Assembly (NCBI GenBank): GCA_963070105.1
Contig: OY718805.1
Span: 10,017,652-10,081,651, forward strand
DNA length: 64,000 bases
Source: Litomosoides sigmodontis
Lineage: Eukaryota; Nematoda; Chromadorea; Rhabditida; Onchocercidae
Direction: 5' to 3'
The position numbers were made by a program, and so were the translations under genes. Positions 32,016-45,331 of the stretch are shown in pieces. Under the pieces are notes generated by a model. That model ran no database searches. It had not been told where the DNA came from and was given only the letters and a program-made list of their open reading frames with translations. The number at the start of each line of letters is the position of its first letter. Positions within the stretch are counted from its first letter, which is position 1.

Positions 32016-32689
32016 CATCATCTACCACTACTACTGTCACTACGAATCATTGTGCACATGCAAACGTACCGGAAAATTCCATCACTATTTTTCAATTTTG
32101 AACCGAAATTGAAACGACGACAGGAAAGCTCGATGGGTTTCACGTCCGATACGCTGAGTGTGTTTGATGAGTGAATTCTCTATCATTTCCACTCAATTTT
32201 CTCCTCATTGCAATATAATTCCGTGTTACTTTTTGCTTATTAATTAATCATTTGCTAGAGATTAAACACTCATAAGCTTCCTTTAACACTTCAATGCTAC
32301 TCATCGATTCAATCGAAATGCTAATTTCAACATGAAAATCGAATTGAAGCAATCAAATGTGAATTATTTGCAAAACTATTGAGTGCTATTATTATTGCCT
32401 GTAGTAGCGATGCAAGTTGCTCAAAATCAAAATGCATTTTTCCGGTAGCATTTTGAAATTGTCGGCGAAGTGTTCCTTCCTCAACTTAAGAAATCTTTTT
32501 GAATTTTATGTTTATTTTTACAATTTGCATATTGTAGCGTTTTTTTTGACAGTCGCAATAATAGTTATTATGAAAATTTTTAGTAGAAGTGGGTGGATGG
32601 ATGGAATTTGGAAAAAGGTCATTAATTAACCTCTTCTTTTTTTAACTTCGTTTTTTATTTTACTCATTTACCACTTTAATTAATCCATT
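32016..32689. other. Unique AT-rich spacer
   Basis: No supported exon. It separates the two segments that also occur in the palindrome. Confidence 0.5.
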
Positions 32690-33009
32690 TCACTTAATTA
32701 AATCATTAATTTCATGCAAAATAAACGAACAACTAACATTTCCACCAATTTTAACCGTATTTCCATTTATTTCAGCTAAGGTTGTATTTTGTGCGTCGCT
32801 GCTGTCTGACCGATCAATGAATACTTCTTCAAACGGCAATTTCGAAACTGAGCCTTTTCCACGTCGAGTAAAGTCGTGAAGCCAACGCATCGCCAGTTTA
32901 CCGCTATTATTACGCAATTTCAAAATTTTCAAACGATCAGTACTGCCTGAATAGAGACCATTGTAAAAGTTGCAAATGATAGCTTGTGTAATTTGAATTT
33001 TTATATTTG
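32690..33009 (-). CDS. Unidentified minus-strand exon (3' end of a gene)
   Basis: The minus strand is open from an ACTTTAG acceptor (exon start 33009), or a second acceptor TATTCAG about 65 bases further on, to TGA at 32692-32690. It reads NFYNGLYSGSTDRLKILKLR, then RWLHDFTRRGKGSVSKLPFE and EVFIDRSDSSDAQNTTLAEI. The composition is ordinary protein, not repeat. Both acceptors need a phase-1 partner. About 200 bp upstream a possible signal-peptide exon (33281-33213, MSLITSSLLTIFSLLVTQ) ends at a GTAAGC donor but in phase 0, so it does not join directly. A donor after IGGN (GTTAGT) could also continue the gene leftward. No family is recognised. Confidence 0.4.
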
Positions 33010-33212
33010 CTAAAGTTAAGTTGAAATAAAAAAATCATTCATTTTCAATTCAATTCAATGAGAGTTGTTTTTTTTGCCTAATTTACATCGAATTAATTTC
33101 GAATAAACTGGTTAATTAATAATTCACATGTCAATCAATCAATAATTACCGATAAATTAGTAACTGATATACTGCTAGTAAAATTCCAACTTGTTGAAGA
33201 GCAAAAGCTTAC

Positions 33213-33281
33213 TTTTTGCGGTATTGTTTGCGTAACAAGTAAGGAAAAAATAGTTAGAAGAGAAGAAGTAATGAGTGACAT
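33213..33281 (-). other. Possible signal-peptide first exon
   Basis: ATG at 33281 followed by a hydrophobic run typical of a secretory signal, ending at AAA|GTAAGC. It is suggestive of the first exon of the gene at 32690-33009, but the phase does not match directly. An unseen middle exon or a different partner would be needed. Confidence 0.25.
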
Positions 33282-33564
33282 CGTCTCAGAGAGATTATAA
33301 TTACTGTCGAATTGAAATATTTCAAACTTTCAAAAAATAGGTTAAATCCATTAATTCGTAGAATTAAAGAATAAAAGGTAAGTAATCGGGTAGCCATCAT
33401 ATTTGCATATCACATTTGTGCCATCAAATCGGAATTGAGGAAATGCACTTGAATTTATTAATGCAACAAATTGTTGCCCTTGCAGTTAGAACTTTTTGGC
33501 TTATTTCTTGTTAATTAGTTTAAATTTAAGGTATAGAAAGCAGAAAAAGTTCATAAGTAGCATT

Positions 33565-34312
33565 TTTGAAAATTTATTAATTTGAGTTACAAATAAAAAT
33601 TTTTAAAGTAATTCAAAATGCACAGTAAATGTATCAAATGAGATAATAATTTATGTGGACTTCTTCCTTGTTATCGCTCCAGAATTTTTCACTTCAATTA
33701 TTTTATTCCTGACAGTTGAGATTTCGTGATATCACTGTGCCTAACATAACCATTCCTTACAAAATACACCTTCTAAAAATCATTAACTTAATCAATTAAT
33801 TAATAGTGGAAATGAAAAAGAGCAAGCAAAGTTTGCATGATCAAATTTTAAATATAAAAAATTCCATTTGCGTAAAGGTTAAAACATTTATTTCGTTATG
33901 CGTTTCACGCTATTTTAATTTGTCAAATGCAATAAATGTCTTCAACAATAACCAATTAAAACTATCTAAATTTTAATAAATTTTATGTAACAAAATATGA
34001 TTATTCAAATGGAGTACTTCAAAAAATGCAACTATGCAAGTGAACTTCCCGACAAAACTCCCTATTACCAATACTTTCAAAAGATGTGTAGAAAAGCTGA
34101 AATTAAAAAACAAAAAAATATACGAGTGGATTTGATAGCTGCCTGTTATGCGCAACAATTCCGGTATATAACAACGCGCTATCAGCAAACAATAAGTGTA
34201 TTGTAAAAAAAAGCAAAAATTGAAGACGACCGATCATTCTGTTTGATAGTTTCTCTCTTCAATTTGAGAAGTCTAATGAAAATTTTCGATTTTGCACCAA
34301 ATCAACTGAGAC
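33565..34312. repeat. Single-copy-side match to the palindrome centre
   Basis: 33565-33991 matches the spacer at 43958-44380 in direct orientation. 34145-34250 matches 43829-43935 inverted. 34250-34312 matches the inner ends of both arms (direct at 44381-44455). Identity is high but clearly below that between the arms, with scattered substitutions and small indels. Similarity stops abruptly after ATCAACTGAG at 34312. Confidence 0.88.
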
Positions 34313-35720
<1,408 letters not shown>

Positions 35721-37244
35721 AATAACATGAATAAAGTAAAAACTTTTCGAATGAGCGAAGTATAAAGAAGTGAACAGAATGCATGAAGCGATACCCTGAA
35801 ATGATCTTCAATGTTATGAGGAAAAAAATGAATTGATTCAGCTAATGTTTCCCATAAACGGAAATAACAGAAGCATTCCTCTTCCACTCCAACGGTTTTC
35901 ATTTGTCAACAGAGATTCATTTCAGGTTATCATCAGATTTCTACTTGAAATGAAACAGGATTACACCAATGCAAAAACACTATTTATTCCCTTTGTTCTT
36001 GTCGCTCCACGTCCCGTTGTCACTCCATGTTATTATTATTATTTGCCAATATCGCTATTATTAATTATTCGTATTATTATTGTTGTTATTATTTATTGCT
36101 GTTATTGTTATTATTACTGAAACTGTTATGACATTAGTAATAATACTGCTGCGGTACTACCACTACTTGCGTGGTAATAAAAAGTGGCAAATGTTGTTGT
36201 ATGCGAAATGAATCAAACGTTTATGAAGGGAAGCAGTAAAAAATCCAGGAATTTACTATTTGTTTGAGATGTATTCCTTCTTTCACTACTTCATAAGACT
36301 AATCAATAAAGCAGTATATTTCAAGGCTTATTAAAAATGCAACAAAAATAATAAGTAACTTCGTTTATTCTTTCTACCTTTTCCTTTCTTCTTTCATTCT
36401 TTTTTTCTTTTTTCCTTTTTTTCTTTTTTCACTTTTTCTTCGTTTCTTTCTTGTTTTTTTCTTTCTTCGCTTTTCTTTTTGTCTTCTTTATTTCAAAAAA
36501 ATATTAACACGTCGATTAATTTCAAAAATTAAATTAAAACAACATTAATAACAAAAGAATTAAAAGAACAATTAGAATATTAAATCACCATCTTCTTACT
36601 TTTTTTTTATTTCTTTCTTCTTATTTTTTCCTTCTTATTATTTTCCTATTTTTTCTCATTTTTTCCTTCTTATTTTTTTCATTTTATGTTTTTCTTTTTA
36701 TTTTTCTTCTTTTCTTTACTTTTCTTCTTACCTTTTCTTTCCTTTTTACTTTCTTCTTTTTTCCTTCTTCTATCCTTTTTCTTTCTATCTTTTTTCATTT
36801 TCCTTTATTTTCTTTTTCCTTTCAATTTTTCCTTTTTCTTTTTTCATCTTTCGTTTTTCTTTTTCTTTTTTCCATTTTCTTTTTCTCTTCTATTTTCAAA
36901 AAATTATTAACACGTTAATTAAATTCAAAAATTAAATTAAAACAACAATAATAACAAAAAATTTAAAAGAACAATTACAATATAATCACCTTTTTATTTT
37001 TTTTGTTCGTTTTCTTTTTCTTTTCATTTTCTTTTCCTTTTTTTTCTTCCTATTTTTTTATTTTTTCTTTTTCTTTTTTTATTTTTCTCTATTTTTTCTT
37101 TTTATTCCTTTCTTTTTATTCTTTTCTTTCTTTTTTTCCTCATTCTTTTCTTCTTATTTTTCTTCTTTCTTCTTACTTTTCTCCTTTAATTTTTTTCTTA
37201 TTTTTTTTTAATTTTTTCTATTTTCGTTTTTTCTTCTATATTGA

Positions 37245-38995
37245 ATCTCTCTCATACGATAATTGTTACATCAGTACAACTAACAGCACTCATTGTTCTT
37301 TGGAACTATTAGCTCGATTCATCGAAATCCGAAATTTTTTCCGTAAAAACATTTTCCTCACAAAAGAATTTGTAAAAAAATCCTACTTATTCACTCTGAG
37401 ATCGTAACATCTTTGGTTAATTACAAAAAGTAATTACAATTTCTGTCAATGAATACTGTCAGAACATTACATCATCAATGTTCATTTCTAGCATTATTTT
37501 TTACTGCAAAATTTTGATGCCCAACTGACCACGAAAAGCTTTCCTGCGACAAAAAAATTCTTCAACAAATTCCATCTACGAAATGGCCGCAAATGAATTC
37601 GTCAAAAGATATTCATATCAACTGATCGCTGTAGCGAAATGTTTGCAACAATACGAAACCGCCGTAAAACCATTTTAGTTATTTCATGCAATGAATTCCC
37701 ATCTATTTTTAACATTACCTGAAATTTCAATATTACATTCGAAGAAATAAAAGAAATATTCAAAACGAATTAAAAACAAAAATGGGTGCAAAGTTCAACG
37801 AAGAAATTTTATGCATGCAAAGTAACATAAAACAATGAAAAAAATTAACAAAAAAAAACAAAACGCAAAACGAAAGAAATGTTAGGAATTCACCAAATTT
37901 TTTGGCATAAAGAAAAAGTTAGAAAAAGCATTTCCAACGTAAAGTTAGCATAAAGTTAGGTTGTGTTAAGTTTTGGTATGAAATAAGGTTAATATAAAAA
38001 CTTAGTACAAGGCAATTAAAATAAAGCATGCAAAAAAGGCTCATGCAAAAAAATAAAAGTTGACATGCGCAAGAAAATGAATTTAAAAATTAAAAAACAC
38101 AAGCATACAAAGAAGTGATTTTGAAAAAAAAGCATGCGAAATAAATTAACGCGTAATAAAATTAGTCTGAAAAACTAAAAAACTAAGTTTAAAATAAGCA
38201 CTGAATTAGCAATGAAATCAAAGCTAAATAGTGAATTTCAAAAACAAAACTTCAAGCAAACTTTAACAACAAAAAGCATTCGAAACAAACCAAAGGAGTA
38301 TAATTGAAATTTCAAAACTAAGCTCAATTTCCGTTTTACTTTCAAACACACCAAAAAAAAATTCGAAAAAATGCAAGAATATAACGCAATGCCACATCTT
38401 CCGCCTACAATTAAAAAAAAAAAACCTCACCGAAGTAGTGCTTTGGTTTGAAATTGACAAAAAAAGAATCAGTGAAACACTTCATTTTCAATTCATGAAA
38501 GAGACAAACGCACAAAAAAAATACGCCAACCAACAACGATCTCGATGATTTTCACATTCGTAGATGAGAGCTGCACCAATTGAACTAATTACGGCAATTT
38601 TTAGAAATTCTAAAATCACATATTGAAATTAAGTTGCAAAAATTAATAATATCACGATGATGATGAACATACAAATATATATATATATGATGAACATACA
38701 AATATATATATATAATCATTTAAAATAAGCTCTAAATTTGTTGCAAATAAAATATATTAAGCAAAAAAAAAATTACGCAATGAAAATCAAACATTTCAAA
38801 TATCTGTAATATTAGCAGAATCACTAAAAAAACTAATTCTAAATGAAATCATTACTTTCTTTTCCTTTTCTTTTTATTATTATCTTTATTATATTCTTAT
38901 TTATTATTTAAGTATTTAATTTTTATCTATTATTTAATTCTCACTAATTACCATTATTTAAATTTTATTATTCATTATTTTCTTATCATTAAAAA
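37245..38995. other. AT-rich unique stretch inside the left arm
   Basis: It lacks the 95-bp unit and polypyrimidine tracts. It holds two short (AT)n runs at 38677-38688 and 38703-38714 inside a direct repeat (GATGAACATACAAATATATA twice). On the minus strand a TTTCAG acceptor precedes a 37-codon frame (see the mirror at 50489-50602). Nothing is recognised. Confidence 0.5.
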
Positions 38996-40504
38996 AAAAT
39001 AATAATTTCCCTTTTTTGCTTTTTTTCCTTCTTTTTCCTTTTTCCTTATTTTTTTCTTTCTTTCATTTTCTCGTTTTCTTTTTTTCTTATTTTTTTCAAA
39101 AAAATATCAAGACGTTAATTAAATTCAAAAATTATATTAAAACAATGCTAATATCAAAAAAAATTAGCAGAACAATTAAAATATTTACAATCACCCTCTT
39201 TTTTTTTTATCATTTTTTCTTTTTATTTTTTTCTTTCTATTTTTCTCTTTTCATTTTTTCTTTTCATTTTCTTTAATTTTTTCTTTTTTCTTTTCATTTT
39301 CTTTAATTTTTTCTTTTTATTTTTTTATTTTTATTTTATTTTTTCCTTCTTTTTTTTCTTATTTTTTCCCTATTTTTTTCTTCTTCATTCATAAAATAGT
39401 AACACGTTAATTAAATTCAAAAATTAAATGAAAACAACATTAATAACAAAAAAATTAGCAGAACAATTACAACACTATTATCACCTTTCCATCTTCTCTC
39501 TTCTTTATCTTCCTTCCTTTAATTTTTTTCTTGCTTTTATTTCCTTGTTTTCTATATTCAAAAAAATAGTACCACGTTAATTAAATTCAAAAATTAAATG
39601 AAACCAACATTAATAACAAAAAAATTAAAAAAATTAAAATATTACAATCACATTTTTATTCTTTTCTTTTTCTTTTTTCTCACTTTATTTTTTCTTTTTA
39701 TTTTTCTTATTTCTTTATTTTTTATATTTTCTTTTTTTCTTCTATATTCATAAAATAGTAACACGTTAATTAAATTCAAAAATTAAATGAAAACAACATT
39801 AATAACAAAAAAATTAAAAGAACAATTGCAACACTACTATCACCTTTCCATCTTCTCTCTTCTTTATCTTCCTTCCTTTAATTTTTTTCTTATTTTTTTA
39901 TTTCCTTGTTTTCTTCTATATTCAAAAAAATAGTACCACGTTAATTAAATTCAAAAATTAAATGAAAACAACATTAATAACAAAGAAATTAAAAGAACAA
40001 TTACAATATTACAATTATTTTTTTTCTTTTTCTTTTTTCCCTGCATTTTTTTTATTTTTTTTCGTTTTTTCTTTTTATTTTTTTATTTTTTCTTTTTGTT
40101 TTTTATTTTTACTTTTTATTTTTTTTATTTTTTCTTTTTATTTTTTTATTTTTTCTTTTTATTTTTTTTATTTTTTCTTTTTATTTTTTTTATTTTTTCT
40201 TTTTATTTTTTTTATTTTTTCTTTTTATTTTTTTTATTTTTTCTTTTTATTTTTTTATTTTTTCTTTTTTCTTTTTATTTTTTTCTTATTTTTTTTCTTT
40301 TTTTTCAAAAAAATATTAACACGTTAATTAAAAATTCAGAAATTAAATGAAAACAACATTAATAACAAAAAAATTAAAAGAACAATTACAATATTACAAT
40401 CACATTTTTTTTCTTTTTAATTTTTTTATTTTTTTTTCTTTTTATTTTTTTTATTTTTTTTCTTTTTATTTTTTTTATTTTTTCATTTTTTTATTTTTTC
40501 ATTT

Positions 40505-40730
40505 TTTTATTTTTTTCTTTTTATTTTTTCTTTTCATTTTTTCTTTTTATTTTTTCTTTTTATTTTTTCTTTTTATTTTTTCTTTTTATTTTTTCTTTTT
40601 ATTTTTTCTTTTTATTTTTTCTTTTTATTTTTTCTTTTTATTTTTTCTTTTTATTTTTTCTTTTTATTTTTTCTTTTTATTTTTTCTTTTTATTTTTTCT
40701 TTTTATTTTTTCTTTTTATTTTTTTTATTT
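40505..40730. repeat. 13-bp polypyrimidine minisatellite
   Basis: Around fifteen tandem copies of ATTTTTTCTTTTT in the left arm, flanked by longer T-rich variants. The right arm carries the complement at about 47474-47699. Frames across it encode Phe/Leu/Ser/Tyr repeats and are artefacts. Confidence 0.93.
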
Positions 40731-40862
40731 TTTTTCTTTTTATTTTTTTATTTTCTTATTTTTTCTTTTTTTTTAATTTTTTGCTTATTTTTTTTCTTTT
40801 TTTTTTCAAAAAATATTAACACGTTAATTAAATTTAACAATTAAATTAAAACTATATTAATA

Positions 40863-42872
40863 TCAAAAAAAAACAATAAAAATATTGAAATCACCTACGG
40901 ATGTAGGTGATGAAATTCCACCTCCGGCCAGATGTTGAAGTCCCCGCGCATCGGCGTAACGCTGGAAACTTCGTGTTGGAGCGGCGACGTAGAGCACTGG
41001 GACTGGCGCTGGCTGGACTGCCCCGCTGACAGGTACATTGAATCCCCTGTCAGCGTCGGCGGCTCTCGAACCGACGTTGACATTAAACCGCCGGTTGTGG
41101 GCGGACCGGTTCTACACCTGAAACACATGCAAATACACATTTCGAAAAAATAAGTAAATGGGATCAGTAAACTCTTTTCCCTTCCTCTCTGTCTCCCTAC
41201 TATTACTGTAAATTGAAAATTGAGTCTTACCCGCGGGATGTAGAACTGCTCTGCTTCTTCTCTCCTGCCCACAAGCTCGAGCCTTCGTCGCTTGACGACC
41301 CGCTCGTCCACGACAGCCTTGCTAGCCTTCGGACACCACTCCATGCAGTGGAGCTCCATCCTGGCTGTAATCTCTTCACTCGTGCTGCCACGCGGGACGT
41401 CAACGAAATGGCCGCATCGTTGGCAGAAGCCTGAAATAGAAATATTAAAATTATTGCGCCGATTAAAATTAGTAAATTAAATGACCGAACGGGTAAAAAA
41501 ACCTCCACCCAAAGGAATGTGTATTAACTACCAAAAAAATTTGACAATAATTGTTTCTTTTTTAATAACTTAAGGTCACCAAATAAGAAATAAAATAGAA
41601 AAAGAAAAGAAAATAGAAACATTAAACTTACCATTATGTTTGTGTATCCTCGCCGCATGGATTCGCCAGCCCTTTAATGTCCCGAATTGCTTCCAACATA
41701 AACCACATACTGGAAGTATATTTTTTTAAATGATTATTTAAAAATAAATTTCTTTAGAATCAGTGTTTTTCATAGAATGAACCTTTTGAGCAAAGTTTTT
41801 TTTTCGAAAAAAAAGGACAAGAATGAAAATAAAGAAAGTAAGCCAAATTTACCAATTGTGGTAGAGCCATCAGCAGCTCGCACCACTCTGTATGGGTCGC
41901 TTGACGGCGCCACCAGCATTTCTCGAAACTGCGCCGGTAAGCCTTCCACTGCCGGTAAATGGAACGGCTCGGGCGCAGCTGGTGTCGCCTCGCGTCTCCC
42001 AACTGCTGCAATCGGGACTTTAATTGTCCGGGAACGCCTGAAACACACTTGAAATTCATCTGTCACTAGAAAAAAACCGTCAAATATTTTCCTCAATAAA
42101 TGACATCAAAAAAACCGTCGAAAAAATTAGATTTGGAAGAAAATGACAAATTGATAAAAGCAAGTCACATAAGTGAATTATTTGCATACAATTATTATTA
42201 GTGAAAGAAAACTTACAGGACTATTTCCCTAATCTCCTCCACCTCCATGCGTTCCCCGACATCTTCCTGCGCTCCTGGTGCCTCATCCACAATGAGGTGG
42301 TCATGAGGCACCTCTCGCCTTTCCGCCATCTCCTCCTCCGCCGAGCACTCAACCAGCACTGGGGCTGGTCCTTCCATTTCGTCCACTGAGTGCTGGCGTT
42401 CGCGGAGGCGCAGCACGTGCCGCTCCTCACTGGCGAGATCGCGCTCCTGATCTCGCTCGTGCTGCTGGAGCTCTGCTCCAGATGGCGCAAGACTTGCGCA
42501 CGTGAGCTCGTGAACCTGTTGTTCACTTCGCTCTAATTTTGCCTGCAGCTCGTTAACCTGAAAAAAAAAGTAAATTCGAGAAACTGGTATATATTGCACT
42601 GGTAGATAACTATATGTAAAATATAGTTAAAATGTACGGTACAAGTGCAAGGCAAATAATTATGCAAAAGCACAAATGCAATAAACTTACAAGACGAGCT
42701 GCATTTCTCAAATAATCCTCCAAAGCTTGGAGGTATAACGGCTCGGCACCGAGGTGCCTCTTCAAATCTGCCAATGTTGGCAATTTAGGGCCTTCCAAAA
42801 GCTCCATACTATCTGAAAAAAGCATTTTTAACTAACACGTAGCTTACGACCACCAACTATAATTTGCGCCAT
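40863..42872 (-). CDS. Coiled-coil and zinc-finger protein, left-arm copy
   Basis: Mirror image of the gene at 45332-47341, with exons (minus strand) 42872-42848, 42812-42691, 42557-42217, 42037-41853, 41709-41632, 41430-41231 and 41111-40863, giving 399 residues identical to the other copy. The product starts MAQIIVGG and has a Leu/Glu/Gln-rich coiled-coil stretch, a long acidic region, a C2H2 finger (C-x2-C-x12-H-x4-H) and a second C-x2-C-x21-H-x4-C motif followed by a basic segment. Exons are GC-rich against very AT-rich introns and flanks. It is transcribed away from the palindrome centre. Function is unknown. The finger arrangement resembles N-terminal domains of R2/NeSL-type retroelements, but no reverse transcriptase or endonuclease is seen. 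Confidence 0.75.
40890..40911. other. Perfect hairpin at the 3' end of the zinc-finger gene
   Basis: A 9-bp perfect stem (ATCACCTAC / GTAGGTGAT) around a 4-base loop GGAT, exactly where the GC-rich gene meets the last AT-rich 95-bp unit. The mirror copy is at 47293-47314. It could form in RNA near the stop codon or mark an element boundary. Confidence 0.7.
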
Positions 42873-42943
42873 TTGAACGAGTAATAATCAATTCACGGAA
42901 CTGAGCAGAACCAACAGCAGCTACACCACAACATTCAGGAGCT

Positions 42944-43465
42944 AACTTGAGAGGTACGAGAGAAGTCCAACTAGTGGCACGCCATCTTCGGTGGGCAAAA
43001 AAGGGATCAATGAGAGTAGTTGCCTTCCGATCACCCATCTTCCTTCTCAAAGGTGTATCTATCATGCACCTTGCGATCATAACTTGCGCGCCTCACACAT
43101 AGGTCGAGCAAAAGTAAGGATCATTGGGGAAGAAGTTAATTGACTAATTACCGTAGGGGAATGGGGGGGGGGGGGGGGGGCTGGCTGGTCAAAAGGTTGT
43201 CAGAGGGCTTAGGAGCTGAACTTAAGAGGTGAAAGAAGATCCAGGAGCTATGTTGGGAGATATGAGAGAAGTCTAACTAGTGGCACGCCATCTTCGGTGG
43301 GCAAAAAAGGGATCAATGAGAGTAGTTGCCTTCCGATCGCCCATCTTCCTTCTCTCGGATCAAAGGTGTATCTATCATGCACCTCGCAATCATAACTTGT
43401 GCGCCTCACACATAGGTCGAGCAAAAGTAAGGATCATTGGGGAAGAAGTTGATTGACTAATCACT
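42944..43465. repeat. 309-bp tandem duplication upstream of the left-arm gene
   Basis: Mirror of 44743-45260. Two similar copies of a unit containing CATCTTCGGTGGGCAAAAAA and CGAGCAAAAGTAAGGATCAT, separated by the G run at 43163-43180. The second copy is incomplete. Confidence 0.9.
43163..43180. repeat. G homopolymer, 18 bases
   Basis: Eighteen consecutive G. The equivalent run in the right arm has fourteen C (45028-45041). This is the only arm-to-arm difference found inside the palindrome. Confidence 0.95.
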
Positions 43466-43827
43466 GTTGTGGGAGGGCTGGTCAAAAGTGAGAGAGTGAA
43501 GGGAGAAGGGAGGCATTAAGGAGTACAGTAATGCGCTAAATTTGAATTTGCCGCGCACTAATCATTGATTGGTGCTGCTATGATGATGATGGAGAGATTT
43601 CGAATGCTATAAGTTAGAAGAATGACTGGATTCTTAAATTTTGTTTTTTAAACTTCGCTAATTTTTTGCTGAAATTTTTAGCTAACTGTCCTAAAATTTC
43701 ATTGTTTTGTCTGAGAAGACGGAATTCTTTCACGGAAGCTTCCATTCATTCATTCATTTCTCAGTTAATTTGGTGCAAAATCGAAATTTTTCATTAGACT
43801 TTTTGAATTGAACAAAGAAAGGAACTA

Positions 43828-44380
43828 TCAAACAGATGATCGGTCGTTTTCAATTTTTGCTTTTTTTTACAATACGCTTATTATTGTTTGCTGATAGCGC
43901 GTTCTTATATATCGGAGTTGTTGCGCATAATTTGAACATTATTTTGAGTACTTATATTTTGAAAATTTATTAAAAATGAAATGAAAATTTTTAAAGTAAT
44001 TCAAAATGCACAGTAAATGTATCAAATGAGATAATAATTCATGTGGACTTCTTCGTTATCGCTCCAGAATTTTTCACTTCAATTATTTTATTCCTGACAG
44101 CTGGGATTTTGTTATGTCACTGTGCCTAACATAACCATTCCTTACAAAATACACCTTCTAAAAATCATTAACTTAATCAATTAATTAATAGTGGAAATGA
44201 AAAAGAGCAAGCAAAGTTTGCATGATCGAATTTTAAATATAAAAAATTCCATTTGCGTAAAGGTTAAAACATTTATTTCGTTATGCGTTTCACGCTATTT
44301 TAATTTGTCAAATGCAATAAATGTCTTCAACAATAACCAATTAAAACTATCTAAATTTTAATAAATTTTATGTAACGAAA
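43828..44380. other. Spacer at the palindrome centre
   Basis: A 553-bp non-palindromic spacer. Its left ~105 bp is an inverted copy of 34145-34250. Its right ~423 bp is a direct copy of 33565-33991. A perfect palindrome of the flank locus would need both parts on both sides, so the centre looks like an inverted duplication that lost different pieces on each side. Confidence 0.88.
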
Positions 44381-44742
44381 TAGTTCCTTTCTTTGTTCAA
44401 TTCAAAAAGTCTAATGAAAAATTTCGATTTTGCACCAAATTAACTGAGAAATGAATGAATGAATGGAAGCTTCCGTGAAAGAATTCCGTCTTCTCAGACA
44501 AAACAATGAAATTTTAGGACAGTTAGCTAAAAATTTCAGCAAAAAATTAGCGAAGTTTAAAAAACAAAATTTAAGAATCCAGTCATTCTTCTAACTTATA
44601 GCATTCGAAATCTCTCCATCATCATCATAGCAGCACCAATCAATGATTAGTGCGCGGCAAATTCAAATTTAGCGCATTACTGTACTCCTTAATGCCTCCC
44701 TTCTCCCTTCACTCTCTCACTTTTGACCAGCCCTCCCACAAC

Positions 44743-45260
44743 AGTGATTAGTCAATCAACTTCTTCCCCAATGATCCTTACTTTTGCTCGACCTATGTGT
44801 GAGGCGCACAAGTTATGATTGCGAGGTGCATGATAGATACACCTTTGATCCGAGAGAAGGAAGATGGGCGATCGGAAGGCAACTACTCTCATTGATCCCT
44901 TTTTTGCCCACCGAAGATGGCGTGCCACTAGTTAGACTTCTCTCATATCTCCCAACATAGCTCCTGGATCTTCTTTCACCTCTTAAGTTCAGCTCCTAAG
45001 CCCTCTGACAACCTTTTGACCAGCCAGCCCCCCCCCCCCCCATTCCCCTACGGTAATTAGTCAATTAACTTCTTCCCCAATGATCCTTACTTTTGCTCGA
45101 CCTATGTGTGAGGCGCGCAAGTTATGATCGCAAGGTGCATGATAGATACACCTTTGAGAAGGAAGATGGGTGATCGGAAGGCAACTACTCTCATTGATCC
45201 CTTTTTTGCCCACCGAAGATGGCGTGCCACTAGTTGGACTTCTCTCGTACCTCTCAAGTT
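44743..45260. repeat. 309-bp tandem duplication upstream of the right-arm gene
   Basis: AGTCAATCAACTTCTTCCCC near 44751 recurs as AGTCAATTAACTTCTTCCCC near 45060, a spacing of 309 bp. Both copies continue with similar sequence through GGTGCATGATAGATACACCT and GAAGATGGCGTGCCACTAGT. The first copy is complete, the second about 210 bp. The C run 45028-45041 lies at the junction. Head-to-tail 5' units next to a transcription start are reminiscent of monomer promoters of some retroelements; that is inference. Confidence 0.9.
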
Positions 45261-45331
45261 AGCTCCTGAATGTTGTGGTGTAGCTGCTGTTGGTTCTGCT
45301 CAGTTCCGTGAATTGATTATTACTCGTTCAA

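Larger units (their letters stand above)
36494..40895. repeat. Nine interspersed copies of a ~95-bp AT-rich unit between polypyrimidine tracts
   Basis: Copies start near 36494, 36896, 39096, 39389, 39558, 39749, 39922, 40305 and 40805. Each has the core AACACGTTAATTAAATTCAA, then an ATTAATAACAAAAAAATTAA-like part and usually an end resembling ACAATATTACAATCACC. T/C-rich tracts of 70-400 bp separate most of them. Two neighbouring pairs (39389/39558 and 39749/39922) are themselves duplicated with a period of about 360 bp, including the same CTTTCCATCTTCTCTC stretch. The mirror set lies at 47309-51710. Confidence 0.88.

Noticed and set aside
36686..40844. Many Phe/Leu/Ser/Tyr-rich open frames (mirror 47360-51518)
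   Set aside because: They are translations of polypyrimidine tracts and the 13-bp minisatellite; splice signals and family features are absent.
40895..42599. Long frames opposite or out of frame to the zinc-finger exons in both arms
   Set aside because: Shadows of GC-rich exons; the spliced phase-consistent frame with the zinc fingers is preferred.
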